Shown: positions 34,303 through 47,997, counted from the first letter of the stretch. The stretch: 64,000 nucleotides of DNA from Flaccisagitta enflata (GCA_965153355.1 OZ231126.1:16244001-16308000), one strand, 5' to 3'. Made by a program: numbers and translations. The notes: generated by a model from the sequence alone, not told the origin.

Positions 34303-36523
34303 ATGTCCAAATATAAAACAAGCACCATGTCTTTGGATGATGACAAATTCGACCATAGATATGGTAATCAATCCTCCAATGGGTCACTGAGCGATATTGG
34401 TGAGTACCGAGTATTGGTAAAAATGTAAGAGGTGGTGTAGGTGTATAAACTCGATACAAGAGCGCCCTAGTAGATACACCAATAGTAATTCTCATGGTTT
34501 TTGCCTAAATGGTATCCAGAGCTGGCTCTTCTTGACATCGGGCAATTGATTTGGTTGGACTACGTCGGAATCACCCTTCAGGCATTTATCATCTTTTTTG
34601 GTGTTCTTCTCAACGGTTTCGTCTTGTCTGTTTTATCCGGAGACCCACGCCGAAATATGCTCGACGCATTTCAAATGCAATTGGCCTCGACCGATCTCGT
34701 TACGAGTGTCACAGGTAGGACCCGAAGGTTTTGAAATTAACTAGTTAATACTTTTTTTGGTAGTTAACTACTAACAGCAGATTAAAATTTTAGCCTTTTT
34801 TTGTTATATCCAATGAAATATTTTCATCAAGACTGGCATTCCCATTGAATTTTTACAAAGGCACATTTGCCCTGGTCAAAATTGGCTCAAATATCATATG
34901 TGTCTCTGTTCTAACGATAACAATATCTTATCCCTTGTAAATTGTCATGAACTTAAAAAAAAAACCCTAAATTTTAGGCAAAATGACTGATTTTTGTCAG
35001 TTTGCACAAAAAAATTTGTTGACTAGCTAATTTTGGTTAGTATACTTTAAGGGTTTTCAAATTTTTAACTAATGAACTAACTAGCTAGTTAAGGATAACT
35101 TCTCCGGGTCCTACTTGCAGGCCCAGTTTGCGTCATCGGGTTTCGATTTGTCATCATCAATGACCCGGAACGAGGACCTCTTCTTTTAGTCTGCTCCATA
35201 CTTTTGGCGATCACCAACATCACCACGGAATACTTGGTGACTATCCTCATTGCCGTTGTCCGGACGATAAACGTACGTACAAGCCATTTGGAAGATATTC
35301 CCTTACTTTTCTCAGGCGTTTTGCATTTCTTCGTTTTTAGTCGCGGACACGCGACTCTATAACCCACTTTTCGGTCCATCGGTCCGTCGGTCGGTCCGTC
35401 GGTCCGTCGGTCACAAAGTTGTTTTTTGACTTTTTCCGCTCCTGCCCACCCGTCCGCGACTAATGCTGCCGTGTATACGGCCTTGTTTTTTTGTTTTTTT
35501 TTTTTGCGTCTTGTTATTCATCTTGGCTTTTTTGACATTCAAAACATCTGACAGCCTTGTTTCCAATATCCAATTAGATTCACCGATGTCTCACAACCTG
35601 GGTCAGTCGAAGGGACATCATCATGGGCCGTCTTTCAAGATTCTGCGCGGCGATTGCCATTTGGATCATCGCGTCTGCAGTCCCACTTCAAAATGGCATC
35701 AAACTAGGCGTCTTATTGAATTCTGGATCCCGCGATGAACATTCTGTGGTTCAATTGTTGATACCTTTCTTTATCCAAGTCGCCACTTCTTTCGTGGTCA
35801 CGCTGGTAGTCACCATAACAACGGGTTGTTACACCCAAAGTCTCATCAATCGTCATGGGGCTATCAATTCTCAACTCTCGGAAGTTGTCGACGTCGGCAA
35901 GAAAGCCATGATCACCGCCAAACTGGGCTTTGCATCGACTTGTTGTCTCCAGGTTTCAATCTTAAGTGCTGGTTTGTAGAGAAAAGGCTCCGCTGCTTTT
36001 AAGGGTGGTACCATACTGGTTGTCGATGCCTTATTGTCATTGGAGGGTTTGGAGAAGTTGTCCACAAGTCTGTCCGTAGGTCCGTCCGAAGGTGATATGA
36101 TTTTTAGTTAGTGCAATCTTGATGATTTATTCATCATATCTTGAATGATATCCTTATCGTACGTGCTCATTACTAACCACCTAATAAGCTAAATAGGACG
36201 CATCTACCATCGAGGAATATCTTTGCCTGTTTGGCTTTTGTGTGAAAACCTGAAAATATCGATGTCAACGTCGTTGACATTGCCATTCTGATGACTCAAC
36301 GAGTGGTTTCAATCTCTCATCCCATCAGATTCCTCTTTTGATCATGCTGGTGTTAAGGCTTACGGGGATCTTCAAATTCAGTCGTTATCTATTGTGGGGC
36401 GTTCATACTTTCCCGGGAATCCGACTTCTTGCAACACCCCTAATATTCATCGTCAGGTACAGTATGATACCTTTCTTCTTGGCCATAATCATAAAGACAC
36501 CTGAGAAGATGCATCAATTTTAG
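34303..36523 (+). CDS. Seven-transmembrane receptor gene 1 (rhodopsin-like)
   Basis: Five exons: 34303-34399, 34520-34714, 35121-35272, 35578-35952, 36329-36523. All introns are GT-AG and phases agree (1,1,0,0), giving 337 codons and a stop at 36521. The start MSKYKTSTMSL is followed by two glycosylation sites (NQS, NGS), an extracellular N-terminus. TM1 contains LLNGFVLSVL (Asn of helix 1), TM2 LASTDLVTS (Asp of helix 2), TM3 EYLVTILIAVVRTIN, where VRT replaces DRY, TM4 IAIWIIASAVP (Trp of helix 4), TM5 IPFFIQVATSFVVT, TM6 about FASTCCLQIPLLIMLVL across the exon 4/5 border, TM7 LLATPLIFIVRYSMIPFFLA, with no NPxxY. It should be a plasma-membrane receptor; ligand unknown. Weak DRY and NPxxY suggest a diverged, possibly lineage-specific family. 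No AATAAA was seen downstream. Confidence 0.8.
34715..35120 (+). other. Intron 2 of receptor gene 1, introner-like
   Basis: The intron begins GTAGGACCCGAAG and ends CTCCGGGTCCTACTTGCAG. GTAGGACCCG and CGGGTCCTAC are perfect complements located at the donor and just before the acceptor; further inward TTAACTAG-like motifs also pair (AATTAACTAGTTAA against CTAACTAGCTAGTTAAGG). Exon/flank bases TCACAG and TTGCAG may be a worn target duplication. No other copy was seen in this window. Confidence 0.55.
35334..35489 (+). mobile_element. Family 1 repeat in intron 3 of receptor gene 1
   Basis: TTTTTAGTCGCGGACACGCG, TCGGTCCGTCGGTCGG, CTCCTGCCCACCC, GTCCGCGACT, GTGTATACGGCCTTGTTT. Arms AGTCGCGGAC (35339-35348) and GTCCGCGACT (35452-35461) are perfect complements. 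Confidence 0.75.
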
Positions 36524-37310
36524 AGTGTAGAACCTCTAAATGAACTGAGCTTCCGAGCCCAGAACGGTCGCATATGCAAGATCTCAAATCATTAATGACA
36601 ATGGGATCGAGTTGGTTACATTTTTATTCCTTAAGATGTAGAGACTCTTTCACAGTTGATGTTTTCTTTTCTCGCTGAATGCATGTTTATGTATCTTTGA
36701 GGGAAAGCAACATGTCCGCTGCCTGTTTGCAGTTTGATTTTCTTCTTTTCCTAGTCATTCCAGAATTGGTCCATTCTATACGTTATGCGTTTTCCAGTCC
36801 ATATAGAAAAAAAGGGTTTGAATACTGCTCCCGCTCACCCCCACACGACTTTCTACCCTTATCATTTTCAAGGTCATCAAAATTCCATGACATGGCCATG
36901 AAGATGATGAAAAACAATGGCTTTTTCAAGCTAGCGACGATCTTTGAGCAGATTTTCATCGGTAAAACTACTTCATAACCATAGCGCCATTCCCCAAAGA
37001 GTATCAACATATGGATGGTGACTATCCCACATCTCAACTTCTCAAAAAAAATTTCATTTCATAAAGGTTCCAGTCAGCGTTGCCTTAGGGCAGTTCTTAA
37101 CAATTTTTGATCTTTATCACCTCTTGAAAATGTTCCCGTACTTGAAACATAGCCCCAAAGTGTGAAATATTCCCAAATAATGGCTCAATTGTCAATTGTC
37201 AATTATAAGAGTTATTTATAAATCCCTCGATCTGTCTGTCTGTTTCTTTCCATCTCTGTCTCTGTCTCTGACTCTGTCTCTCTCTCCGTTTCTGACTCTC
37301 TCTGTCTTTG
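36524..37310. other. 3' flank of receptor gene 1
   Basis: Contains the expected 3' untranslated region but no obvious polyadenylation signal. Open frames at 36679-36978 (plus) and 36783-37037 (minus) overlap and resemble nothing known. Confidence 0.35.
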
Positions 37311-38248
<938 letters not shown>

Positions 38249-39062
38249 CAGTGGACTACTGCCTTATCGGCACCTGATTTACCAACATTTCGTATTTAGC
38301 AGCCAGCATACCTTGGTCCCAAATTTTCATAGGCTTTTACAATGTTGATTTTTTCTGATTTAACAACACCTGATTTAACAGCTGAACCTGATTTACAGGC
38401 ATTATTTTTTGGTCCCATCAAAAAATTTAAAGGCATTGTAACAAGATTCAATCAAATTTACAATGATCTTTTTTTTGTCTTTCTATTTTTAGCTAAAATT
38501 GAATATGAAAGATACAAAAAATAAAGTCAAAAAGGCATACAGAAGCATGTAATAACAATGATAAGATATGGCGTAAGGAAAAAAATGAACAACTGAATAG
38601 AGAAATTTTAATCAAAATCGATTTTTAAGTGGCGGTCACTTGACTGTACTCCTTGCCGTGTTGATTGGTAGATATGTCGTTAAACCATCAGATTTTTGAA
38701 TTTCGAGCAGTCTTTGCATAACTGCTCCTGCCCAACCATCCGCGACTAGATTGCCGTGCATCCAGCCTTGTTTTTTACTATTTAGTACTCTTTACCTTTC
38801 TAAATAGCTTTAATATTTTATGTATGATAATGATTTTTTGATATGTTAAAGCAGGCCTTTTAGAGGCTATGTCTGTCAATCTGTCACTCAGTTTACCAGA
38901 TGCATAAATGCTCAACCATTGCATATGTTGGCATATCTAACTTTGTTGTGATCTTTTTTGTATAAAAAAATGGCAAATATTAGTAATTCGATTTAACAAC
39001 ATTTGGATTTAACAACCAAAATTACCCAGTCCCTTCAAGACCGTTATATCGGATTTCCACTG
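38249..39062. mobile_element. pogo/Tigger-type (Tc1/mariner superfamily) MITE
   Basis: Ends are CAGTGGACTACTGCCTTATC and, inverted, CAGTGGAAATCCGATATAAC; inner parts also pair (ACCTGATTTACCAACATTTC against GTTGTTAAATCCAAATGTTG). TA lies outside each end (38247-38248 and 39063-39064), the duplication of Tc1/mariner elements. CAGTGG plus GATATAACGG is typical of pogo/Tigger termini. No transposase ORF. A family 1 repeat is inserted at about 38620-38775. Confidence 0.8.
38620..38775 (+). mobile_element. Family 1 repeat (CTCCTGCCCAACC subtype)
   Basis: TTTTTAAGTGGCGGTCACTTG, CTCCTTGCCGTG, GAATTTCGAGCAGT, ACTGCTCCTGCCCAACC, ATCCGCGACTAGATTGCC, GTGCATCCAGCCTTGTTTT. Same subtype as 60322-60472. Confidence 0.65.
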
Positions 39063-40470
39063 TAGTTCCTGAGATATGCGAATTTGAATTTCGAGAAATT
39101 TTACCAAACTAAAATTTAAAAGCATCGCGCATTTGTATGAGAAGCGCTGTGTGGAAACAAAAGATTAACTACGAGGCTTGGTCGGCGAGCGTTACAATTC
39201 AATTCTTATTTTTGTAGTGATCAACTTTGAAATTTCACTGTGATCAAACATTTTGGGATTAAGAGTTGAAATTTTAAGTGCAAGTATAGAATTTGACCTT
39301 CTTTCCCATCATGAAGATGAATTTTTTGTCACGTATGTTACTATGCCGTGGCAAAGTATGAATCATAGTGTGACACAAGTGTGACAGCTACAACAAGGAG
39401 CACCTCTGAATTGTAACGCTCCTGGAAAATTTTCATTTCTCTAGATTGAAATGGAAAAAATCCTTGAAAATTGGAGGAAAGGTCCTTCAACTAGTCCTTA
39501 ATGCAATGAAAAAAGAAAAAGTGCTTAATGTTTGATTAAAGATAGGCCTACAAAAAAACCCGTCTACCTAACTCATTTCTTGTAAAAAATGACAGAAAAA
39601 TAAAGGGGAAGAGTATTATAATCCAAATTCATTTTTGTCATCTTACAGTTGAAATATTCAAACTTTCTACACATATCAATGGATTGATAGTGATTGCTTA
39701 CAAGCTATTGGATGACCCCCGTTGACATTTTTTGATTGGTTAAACTTGCATTTTGCTTGCAGGGACAGAATCGGGACAGGCCAAAATAGACCCTTCTACC
39801 CCTGTTTTGGACCCCATAGGGGCAGCCGGTGTGGCAAAAAATGGTTTGGTATGGCACACCAGATAGTTAGGTATGTCACCCAACCTTTGTGACCTTATGC
39901 AATTAAGCAAAAGAAGCGATGACACTTCTTCAATGGTGGAGAGTCAGGGTTTTTCGCGCGCATGACGAAACTCGGAATTAACCATCCTGATTTTGGACCT
40001 TGCATACGTCTGTAATCAATTATTTGGAAGCAAATTAAGCATGAAAGCATAAAGCTGCTATAGAAAAGAAGCTAGTGCCGCTTCTGTACGTATTACTGAC
40101 TAATAAGAGAAAATGTTTTCACTTAACTCTAACAAAATTACCTGTAATGGTAATAAAGAATAAATGGGGAAAACAAATTGGAAAAAATCATGGCAGGGAA
40201 AATGTCATTCTGAACAATATTCATAAATGTCATACATATTTACTCGTTTTGCATGCACCTGCGATTCTGAGCCTGGACTGGATCCACTGGACTCTTGAAT
40301 GCACGCAATTAGGACATGATTAAAAGAAATTATTGATGGATCTTTTAGTTTTAGGATTCAATTTCTCCTCTTCCTATCCCATTTCGGCGCGGCCCCTGTG
40401 AAGCACAAAATCGATTAAATCGGTATGCAAAATTGCCTGCTGTATCAAATTTACGTGATCCCCTTAACCA
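39063..40470. other. AT-rich DNA; possible transposase scrap
   Basis: No clear gene. A frame at 40075-40323 begins MPLLYVLLTNKRKCFHLTL, faintly like the PxVYALLPNK segment of MULE-type transposases, but nothing else of that fold follows. Otherwise nothing seen. Confidence 0.25.
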
Positions 40471-40687
<217 letters not shown>

Positions 40688-40865
40688 TTTGAATCACAAG
40701 AAGCAAGATATGAGAAGATAGATTTATATCCGGAAAATATTTGTATGATGGCAGATAGAAGGAGATGATTAGATAATGAATCAGTAATATTGGAAGAAAG
40801 AATAAAAGAAAATCGAAATTTACCTACGTCACAGTGCAGACGAAGTGAGAGATAAACAGTCAACA

Positions 40866-41026
40866 TTTTTAGTCGCGAATTAGCAATTTTATAAGAGGCT
40901 TTGTCCATCTGTCGGTCTGTCCATCCATTGGTCTTTGGTGATCGAGTTGGAAAGTGTGAAATAGCGCATTTTCGCCCCTGCCCACCCGTCTGCGACTGGT
41001 ATTGGCCGTGTATCCGGCCTTGTTTT
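40866..41026 (+). mobile_element. Family 1 repeat
   Basis: TTTTTAGTCGCGAATTAGC, GGCTTTGTCCATCTGTCGG, GATCGAGTTGGAAAGTGTG, CCCTGCCCACCCGTCTGCG, GTATCCGGCCTTGTTTT. Same GATCGAGTTGGAAAG body as 22984-23124. Confidence 0.7.
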
Positions 41027-41165
41027 GATTACCTTTACAGTTTAATCTGGAGTTTTTTGTTGAGGAGAAATGATTCATACTATTTTTGCATAAAGAATCA
41101 TTAATAGTCTATAGTAAGGAGTAAATAAACGGACAAGTATTAGAAAAAAACAAAGAAACGAGGCC

Positions 41166-41690
41166 ATATTCATGGTACCCCAGTCTTGGATAGTTGGGCA
41201 GGAGCAGCAATGCCGAAACTGCCAGGCCTGATTTTAGAGCGAGCCCGCGAGCCCGATGCTCTCTATTTTGCTCTCGGGCTCATATGTTTTGCAAGCTCTG
41301 AGCCCGGCAGGCTCTCTCTAATTGGGATTGATTTAAAGCGCTCAAGCTGATTGAGTGAAATATTTGAAAAATCATCAAGTTTTGAGTCGTTTTTCGATTT
41401 TTTCACAAACTGAATCATCTTCATAGTGATCATTTTTTCATTAGATCATATAATCAGTAGCTGCTTTTACAAATCTAGGCTGATATGATTGTAAAACTTG
41501 GCATAACATTTTTACCGGGCTCATGGTTTTCCTCTCGGGCTCTGTCAAACGGTGGGGAGCGAGCCCGACTGGCTCGGTCAAAAAAATCACTAAAATCAGG
41601 CCTGGAAACTGCTATCGATACCAACCAATCAACTGTCTGACCATCCAACCATCCGAGTGACCAACTAACCAACACGGCTTGTTCTAGTGT
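41166..41690 (-). mobile_element. Family 1 repeat interrupted by hAT-type element
   Basis: The halves 41166-41222 (complement of GCTCCTGCCCAACTATCC and GGGGTACCATG) and 41605-41690 (ACCAACCAATCAACTG, GACCATCCAACCATCCG) are one minus-strand copy split by the element at 41223-41604. Confidence 0.55.
41223..41604. mobile_element. hAT-type MITE, copy 1
   Basis: Ends CAGGCCTGATTTTAG and CTAAAATCAGGCCTG are perfect inverted repeats; the 8-bp GAAACTGC is present on both sides (41215-41222 and 41605-41612). CAG… termini with an 8-bp duplication are the mark of hAT elements. The 382-bp body has GAGCCCG repeats near both ends and no ORF, so it is non-autonomous. Confidence 0.93.
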
Positions 41691-41759
41691 TGTGTGTCTA
41701 TGACTAAAATACATTTCTTTGCAATCTGATAAATCTTATAACTTTGCAAAAATTTTAAA

Positions 41760-42455
41760 CAAGGCGGGATACATGGCTACCCAAGTCATGTACAGGTGGG
41801 CAGGGGCATTGATGATAAAAGCTAACAAAGCATCAGGGCAGGGGCAGTAATTCAAATATCATTTGTAAATACTTAAAAAAGCTAAGTGTTACAAACTAAT
41901 GGACAAACTGACTAACCAACCAACGGACAGAACTGGCATTTTTAAAATCATGGCATCTTTCAAAAGATTTTGGAGATAAGAGACATATTTTTAGAAATTC
42001 AAAATTTTGCACAACGAAGCAGATTTATAGTTTTTCTCGCCAGTTTTTCAACGTTTTCTTCTTATTTCAAGAAGAAATATTCATGTTTTATTCAATAACT
42101 TTGTTCTCAATCAATAAACAACATTTTTGAAAAAAAAACTTTTTGAGAAATTAGAGGCATATAAAACTAAGACTCAGAAATAAAAAAAAAACAATGATAA
42201 TTTTTGAACATGATTTATTATGACTGAAAATCTGATTTTGTCTTTTTTTTTTGCACTGAGACGAAATATAAAGGATAGGGAAGAAAGGAAGAAAAAGATT
42301 AAACAAGAAAAAAAAACTGATAAAAGAAGGTAGGGAAGAAACAAGACCGGGCAGGGGCAGTAATGCGAGTGGGCGGGGACAACATGTGGGTGGGCGGCGG
42401 ATTTAATGTCGCTGGGCGGGGGTGGCAATCACTATTAACAAGCGACTAAAAATAA
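41760..42455 (-). mobile_element. Two diverged family 1 repeats and AT-rich spacer
   Basis: 41760-41935: complement of CCCCTGCCCACCTGTACATG, ACTTGGGTAGCC, plus ACCAACCAACGGACAG. 42345-42455: GGGCAGGGGCAGTAATGCG, then GGTGGGCGG repeats and AAGCGACTAAAAAT. Between them only AT-rich DNA. Confidence 0.45.
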
Positions 42456-42529
42456 AGAAGGGCCACAATTGGGGTGGGATTGAATTATGTTGGCGAATAT
42501 GGCTTATTCTTCTTTTCTTTTCTTTCTTC

Positions 42530-43016
42530 TTTTTGGGCAGCGGCCCCAAAGGGCCGATGTCCTGTAGGGCACAGGGGGAATTTTGAGACGTTCGTCCGTC
42601 CTTCTTTCTCCCCCCCCCTTGGCCATCAGAGCCTCAAGTCTGCAGTCTCAGGCCTGATTTTGGCCCTCTGAGCCCTCAAATTTGCCCTTTCAGACTTCAA
42701 TTTAGCCCTCGAGAGCTCAAATCAGCTGCCAGACCTCATATCTGCCCTCAAGACCTCAAATCAGCCCTTCAGACCTCAAATCCGCCCTTCAGACCTCAAA
42801 TCAACTCTTCAGGCATCAAATTTTTCCTCTAGGCCTCAAGCCTGCCCCCCAAGCCTCAAGCCTGCCCCCCCAAGCCTCAAATCTGCTCTTTCGGACTAAA
42901 TTCTGCCATTACCGACCTCAAATCCACCTCAGGACGTCTTGAAATTCACCCCTGTGTCCTACAGGACATCGGCCCTTTGGGGCCGCTGCCCTGCTCTCAC
43001 TCCACTACTTCACTTG
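42530..43016 (+). mobile_element. HINE-like minisatellite element, copy D
   Basis: TTTTTGGGCAGCGGCCCCAAA, GTCCTGTAGGGCACAGGGGG, a core of CCTCAAATCTGCCCTTCAGA-like units, ACCCCTGTGTCCTACAGGAC, ATCGGCCCTTTGGGGCCGC, TGCCCTGCTCTCACTCCACT. The terminal hairpin is cut: after CACTTGA the zinc-finger reading frame begins. Confidence 0.75.
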
Positions 43017-43018
43017 AC

Positions 43019-44611
<1,593 letters not shown>

Positions 44612-44679
44612 GTTGCATTGAATGACCGATGGCATGGCTCTGACTTGTTGGAGACTTCCTCTATTTTCTTTTTCATTTG

Positions 44680-44685
44680 AATAAA
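44680..44685 (+). promoter_or_regulatory. Possible polyadenylation signal AATAAA
   Basis: Lies about 70 bases after the zinc-finger stop codon. Confidence 0.45.
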
Positions 44686-44779
44686 CAAATCGCTCTTTAA
44701 AATGTGTTTGAAAAAAACAAGCCCAAGAGGGCAACAGTCGCGTGCGTCTGGAAATGACAAACAAAAGAGCAAAAACATG

Positions 44780-45058
44780 TCAAAATGTTAAAAATGTTGA
44801 AAAATGTTGAAAAATGTTAAAAATGTTAAAGAATGTTAAATAATGTTAAAAAATGTTAAAAAATATAAAAAATGTTAAAAAATGTTAAAAAATGTGAAAA
44901 AATGTGAAAAAAGGTTTAATGATAAAAAATGCTAAAAAATGCTAAAAGATGTTAAAAGATGTCAAAAGATGTCAAAAAATGTCAAAAAATGTTAAAAAAT
45001 GTTAAAAAATATTAAGAAATATTAATGAATGCTAAAAAATGTTAAAAACGTTCAAAAT
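44780..45058. repeat. AAAAATGTTA minisatellite
   Basis: About 25 copies of a 10-11-bp unit (AAAAATGTTAA with variants ATGTCAAA, ATGTGAAA). Confidence 0.9.
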
Positions 45059-45059
45059 T

Positions 45060-45140
45060 TAGAAATGTGACGGACGGACCGACGGACCGACGGACCGACC
45101 GACAGAGCAAGGTGTAGAGTCGCGTGCACGCGACTAAAAA
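45060..45140 (-). mobile_element. Family 1 repeat, 5' end only
   Basis: Reads on the minus strand TTTTTTAGTCGCGTGCACG, CGACTCTACACCTTGCTC, then GGTCGGTCCGTCGGTCCG repeats running into the minisatellite. No 3' part. Confidence 0.6.
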
Positions 45141-45271
45141 ACAAATTATATCCATTTCACAATGTTCTTGCCTTACATCTTTTTAGAGTAAAGGTTAACA
45201 TTTCCACTGGTTCGAAAGGCCGTTTGAACGGTTTTAGTCAGTTTTCATCCAGCAAAGAGATAACAATATCA

Positions 45272-45447
45272 CTACACGGCTACCCTAGTCGCGAACGGGT
45301 GGGCAGCGTCTGTATTTGAGCTCACTAGAGCATTTTGGCAAGAGCAGTGAGGCCAACGACAGCAAAAACATAAAAAAGTGAAAAGTGGACAAACCGACGA
45401 ATCCACGAACCGACGAACCGACAGACCAGTCAGCAGCGACTAAAAAG
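45272..45447 (-). mobile_element. Family 1 repeat
   Basis: CTACACGGCTACCCTAGTCG, CGAACGGGTGGGCAGCG, GAGCTCACTAGAGCATTTTG, then CCGACGAATCC repeats and AGCAGCGACTAAAAAG. Confidence 0.65.
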
Positions 45448-45690
45448 AAAGAAAGAGCGGAGGGAACAAAGGAAAGCAGTGAGAAAAAAAAAAGAAAGTA
45501 AGAAAGAAAGAAAGAAAGAAGGAAAGATAGAAAGAAAGAAGGAAAGATAGAAAGAAAGGAAAGAAAAAGAAAGAAAGAAGAGAGAATGAAAGAGTAGGAG
45601 AGAAAGAAAGAGTGGATGAAAAAAGAGAGAGAGGATGAAAGAGTGAATGAAAGAAGGAAAGAAAGAAAGAAAAGAACAATAATGAGAGAT
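45448..45690. repeat. GAAA/AAGA-rich purine tract
   Basis: About 240 bases of degenerate GAAAGAAAGAAG repeats between two family 1 copies. Confidence 0.85.
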
Positions 45691-45757
45691 AGAAGGTATA
45701 TCAAAGTTTTAACTAAAGACAAGAGGTGAAATATAAAAAGACAAAATGATAAAAAGA

Positions 45758-45950
45758 ACAAGGCCGGATACACGGCTACCGAAGTCGCGTGCGGGTGGGC
45801 AGGGGCCATATTTGAGGTCTCCAGACTATTTGGGCAGGAGCAGTGAGGTCAAAGAAATAAAATCATAAAAAAATAAAGTGTGACCGACCGACCAACCGAC
45901 CGACCGACGGACAAAGCGGGTTGTAGAGTCGCGTGCACGCCACTAAAAAC
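45758..45950 (-). mobile_element. Family 1 repeat
   Basis: AAGGCCGGATACACGGCTAC, AAGTCGCGTGCGGGTGGGC, GAGGTCTCCAGACTATTTGG, CCGACCGACCAACCGACC and GTCGCGTGCACGCCACTAAA. On the minus strand its 5' arm is AGTGGCGTGC and its 3' arm GCACGCGACT, with one mismatch. Confidence 0.7.
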
Positions 45951-46076
45951 AAGGCCAATTAGGCCAATAAGGTGCGACGTGTGGATTGTCGAACAAATGC
46001 GTTACCCGACTAACCAACCGACCAACCGATCAACCAACGGAAACAGCCAGTTATAGAGGGGCTTTGTCGCACCTAG
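45951..46076 (-). mobile_element. Family 2 repeat
   Basis: AAGGCCAATTAGGCCAATAA, GGTGCGACGTGTGGATTG, AACCAACCGACC repeats, GGGGCTTTGTCGCACCTAG. 5' arm AGGTGCGAC and 3' arm GTCGCACCT are perfect complements. It abuts the preceding family 1 copy. Confidence 0.7.
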
Positions 46077-46660
46077 AAAATTCAAGAAAGACAGGCAGTG
46101 AAGGAGAAAAACAAAAGAAAACAAACGAAAAATGAAGTTAGGGAAATCCAAGTCGAAGAAACAGTATGAAGTTCATTAAGAATCGAGGTTACATCTCGAG
46201 AAATCACTAAATAAAGGATCGCAGACAAATCTGGATTGCATTTTGCGCTTTCGACCACCGCTGAGGGCGTTCAGGGTTCTGAAATGATGGGCTCACGTCT
46301 TCTGGAGGTTGTTGAGGGTGTCGAAGTAAAATAAACAATTAACGGTAAAAGAGGAGGGGGGGGCAGCAGATTTTTCTTGCTTGATTTATTTTGTTGTACA
46401 GATGTACAAACATGATGTAATGAGTCAAAATAGAAACGAAAAAAGACTGACAATTGAGCAAACAAATGAGCGTGCTAAGAATTATACGAATAGACAGATC
46501 TCAAGATAGATAGATAGCTAGATAGATAGTTAAAAGATAGATGTATGCAACGAACAATTAGATCATTGTTTTCGCTTTACCTTGGATTGGATCATCTGCG
46601 GTGTCGAACTCGTATTCCCATGAGAAGTGGCAATGACCTCCAAAAACTTATTTAGTGAGG
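46077..46660. other. Unique DNA with a short GATA tract
   Basis: AGATAGATAGATAGCTAG around 46505-46530. No gene seen. Confidence 0.4.
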
Positions 46661-46787
46661 AGAAAAACAAGGACGGATATACGGCGTCTTACGTCCTGTG
46701 CGGGACTCTAGGTGGGCATTGGGCAGGAGATGTAATGTCGGTATGGACACAGGACATTTTCGACGGTATCGTGCTGATGCTAAAAAA

Positions 46788-46895
46788 ACAAGTGACGCGG
46801 GGTTACAATGTCGTTGCGGACGGGTGGACGGGGGCATCCAACCCCCATCCACCCCCCAACCCACCCCCGACATTCAAACATACACAAATTGTCAT
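46788..46895 (-). repeat. Copy of the 21.15-kb repeat, inverted
   Basis: GTGACGCGGGGTTACAATG, GCATCCAACCCCCATCC and CATTCAAACATACACAAATT pair with GACCCCGCGTCAC, ATGGGGGTTGGACG and TTTGTGTGTATGTTTG at 21145-21258. The preceding 46669-46787 resembles a worn family 1 piece (GGATATACGGCG, GGTGGGCATTGGGCAGG). Confidence 0.5.
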
Positions 46896-46904
46896 CCAAG
46901 GGTC

Positions 46905-47323
46905 GCACATAGTCAGCGATGCCAGATGCCCTGCTTGGAGAGATTAGCTGAAGAAGTGGAGTGAGAGCAGGGCAGCGGCCCCCAAAGGGCCGATGTCCAG
47001 GAGGGCATATTTTCCATGATATCCTATGGGAATTTTGCATTTTTTCAATTTCTTGTCAATTTGCCATGTTCTTCAATGGGAATTTTACTTTTTTTTCAGT
47101 TTTCATCAATTTTCTATGATATTCAAAGGGAAACATGCATTTTTAATTTTTTTGGTAAATTTTCCATGTTATTTTATGGGAATTTTGCATTTTGTCAATT
47201 TCCCATGTTATTTAATGGGAATTTGAGGCTTGAGAAGCTAGGGGGGATGTACAGACGGACGGACGGACCATCATATGGACAGACGTATGGAAATTCACCC
47301 CTGTGTCCTACAGGACCGCTGCC
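46905..47323 (-). mobile_element. HINE-like element, copy E (reversed, different core)
   Basis: Hairpin arms GCCCTGCT (46928-46935) and AGCAGGGC (46966-46973) lie at the left, then GGGCAGCGGCCCCCAAAGGG, a core of ~60-bp units (TTCCATGTTATTTTATGGGA, GGGAATTTTGCATTTT) unlike the other copies, and TTCACCCCTGTGTCCTACAG, GACCGCTGCCCAAAAA at the right. Same ends, unrelated minisatellite. Confidence 0.65.
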
Positions 47324-47345
47324 CAAAAAGTATCTTAAACGCTCG

Positions 47346-47990
47346 TTTTTGGGCAGCGGCCCCGAAGGGGCCGATGACCTATGCTTTCACATAGGGGGAA
47401 TTTCTCCTTCTTCAGTGTACCCCCCCCCCTCCGCTTGAAACCCAGTCTTGAGGCTCAAATCCCAGTCTCGAGGCTCAAATCCCAGTCTCAAGGCTCAAAT
47501 CCCATCTCAAGGCTCAAATCCCAGTCTGGAGGCTCAAATCCCCGTCTCGAGGCTCAAATCCCAGTCTCAAGGCTCAAATCCCGTCTCGAGGCTCAAATCC
47601 CAGTCTCGAGGCTCAAATCCCCGTCTTGAGGCTCAAATCCCCGTCTCAAGGCTCAAATCCCGATCTCGAGGCTCATATCCCAATCTAGAGGCTCAAATCC
47701 CAAACTCAAGGCTCAAATTCTAGTCTCGAGGCTCAAATCCCAGTTTCAAGGCTCAAATCCTAGTCTTGACGTTCAAATCCCAGTCTTGAAGCTCAAATCC
47801 TAGCTTCGAGGCTTAAAACCTAGCCCCGAGGGTCACATCCCAGACTGAAGGCTCACATCCCAGCTGCAGTAAAAACAGCATAGGTCATCGGCCCCTTCGG
47901 GGCCGCTGCCCCTCTAACCACTTCACACCCACATGAACTCACATAGGGGCATCGGGTACCGCTGACCATCTAACGCTTTTGCGACTATTC
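47346..47990 (+). mobile_element. HINE-like element, copy F
   Basis: TTTTTGGGCAGCGGCCCCGA, GCCGATGACCTATGCTTTCA, more than 25 units of GGCTCAAATCCCAGTCTCGA, then GCATAGGTCATCGGCCCC, TTCGGGGCCGCTGCCCC, hairpin GCCCCT (47908-47913) / AGGGGC (47945-47950), ATCGGGTACCGCTGACCATC, CTTTTGCGACTATTC. Both hairpin arms differ from other copies yet still pair. Confidence 0.8.
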
Positions 47991-47997
47991 CACTTTC

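Noticed and set aside
40075-40323. MULE transposase gene
   Set aside because: Only a faint PLLYVLLTNK resemblance; the following residues do not fit the fold.
45285-45809. 174-codon Ser/Phe/Leu minus frame
   Set aside because: Purine tract plus two family 1 repeats read in reverse; not a membrane protein gene.
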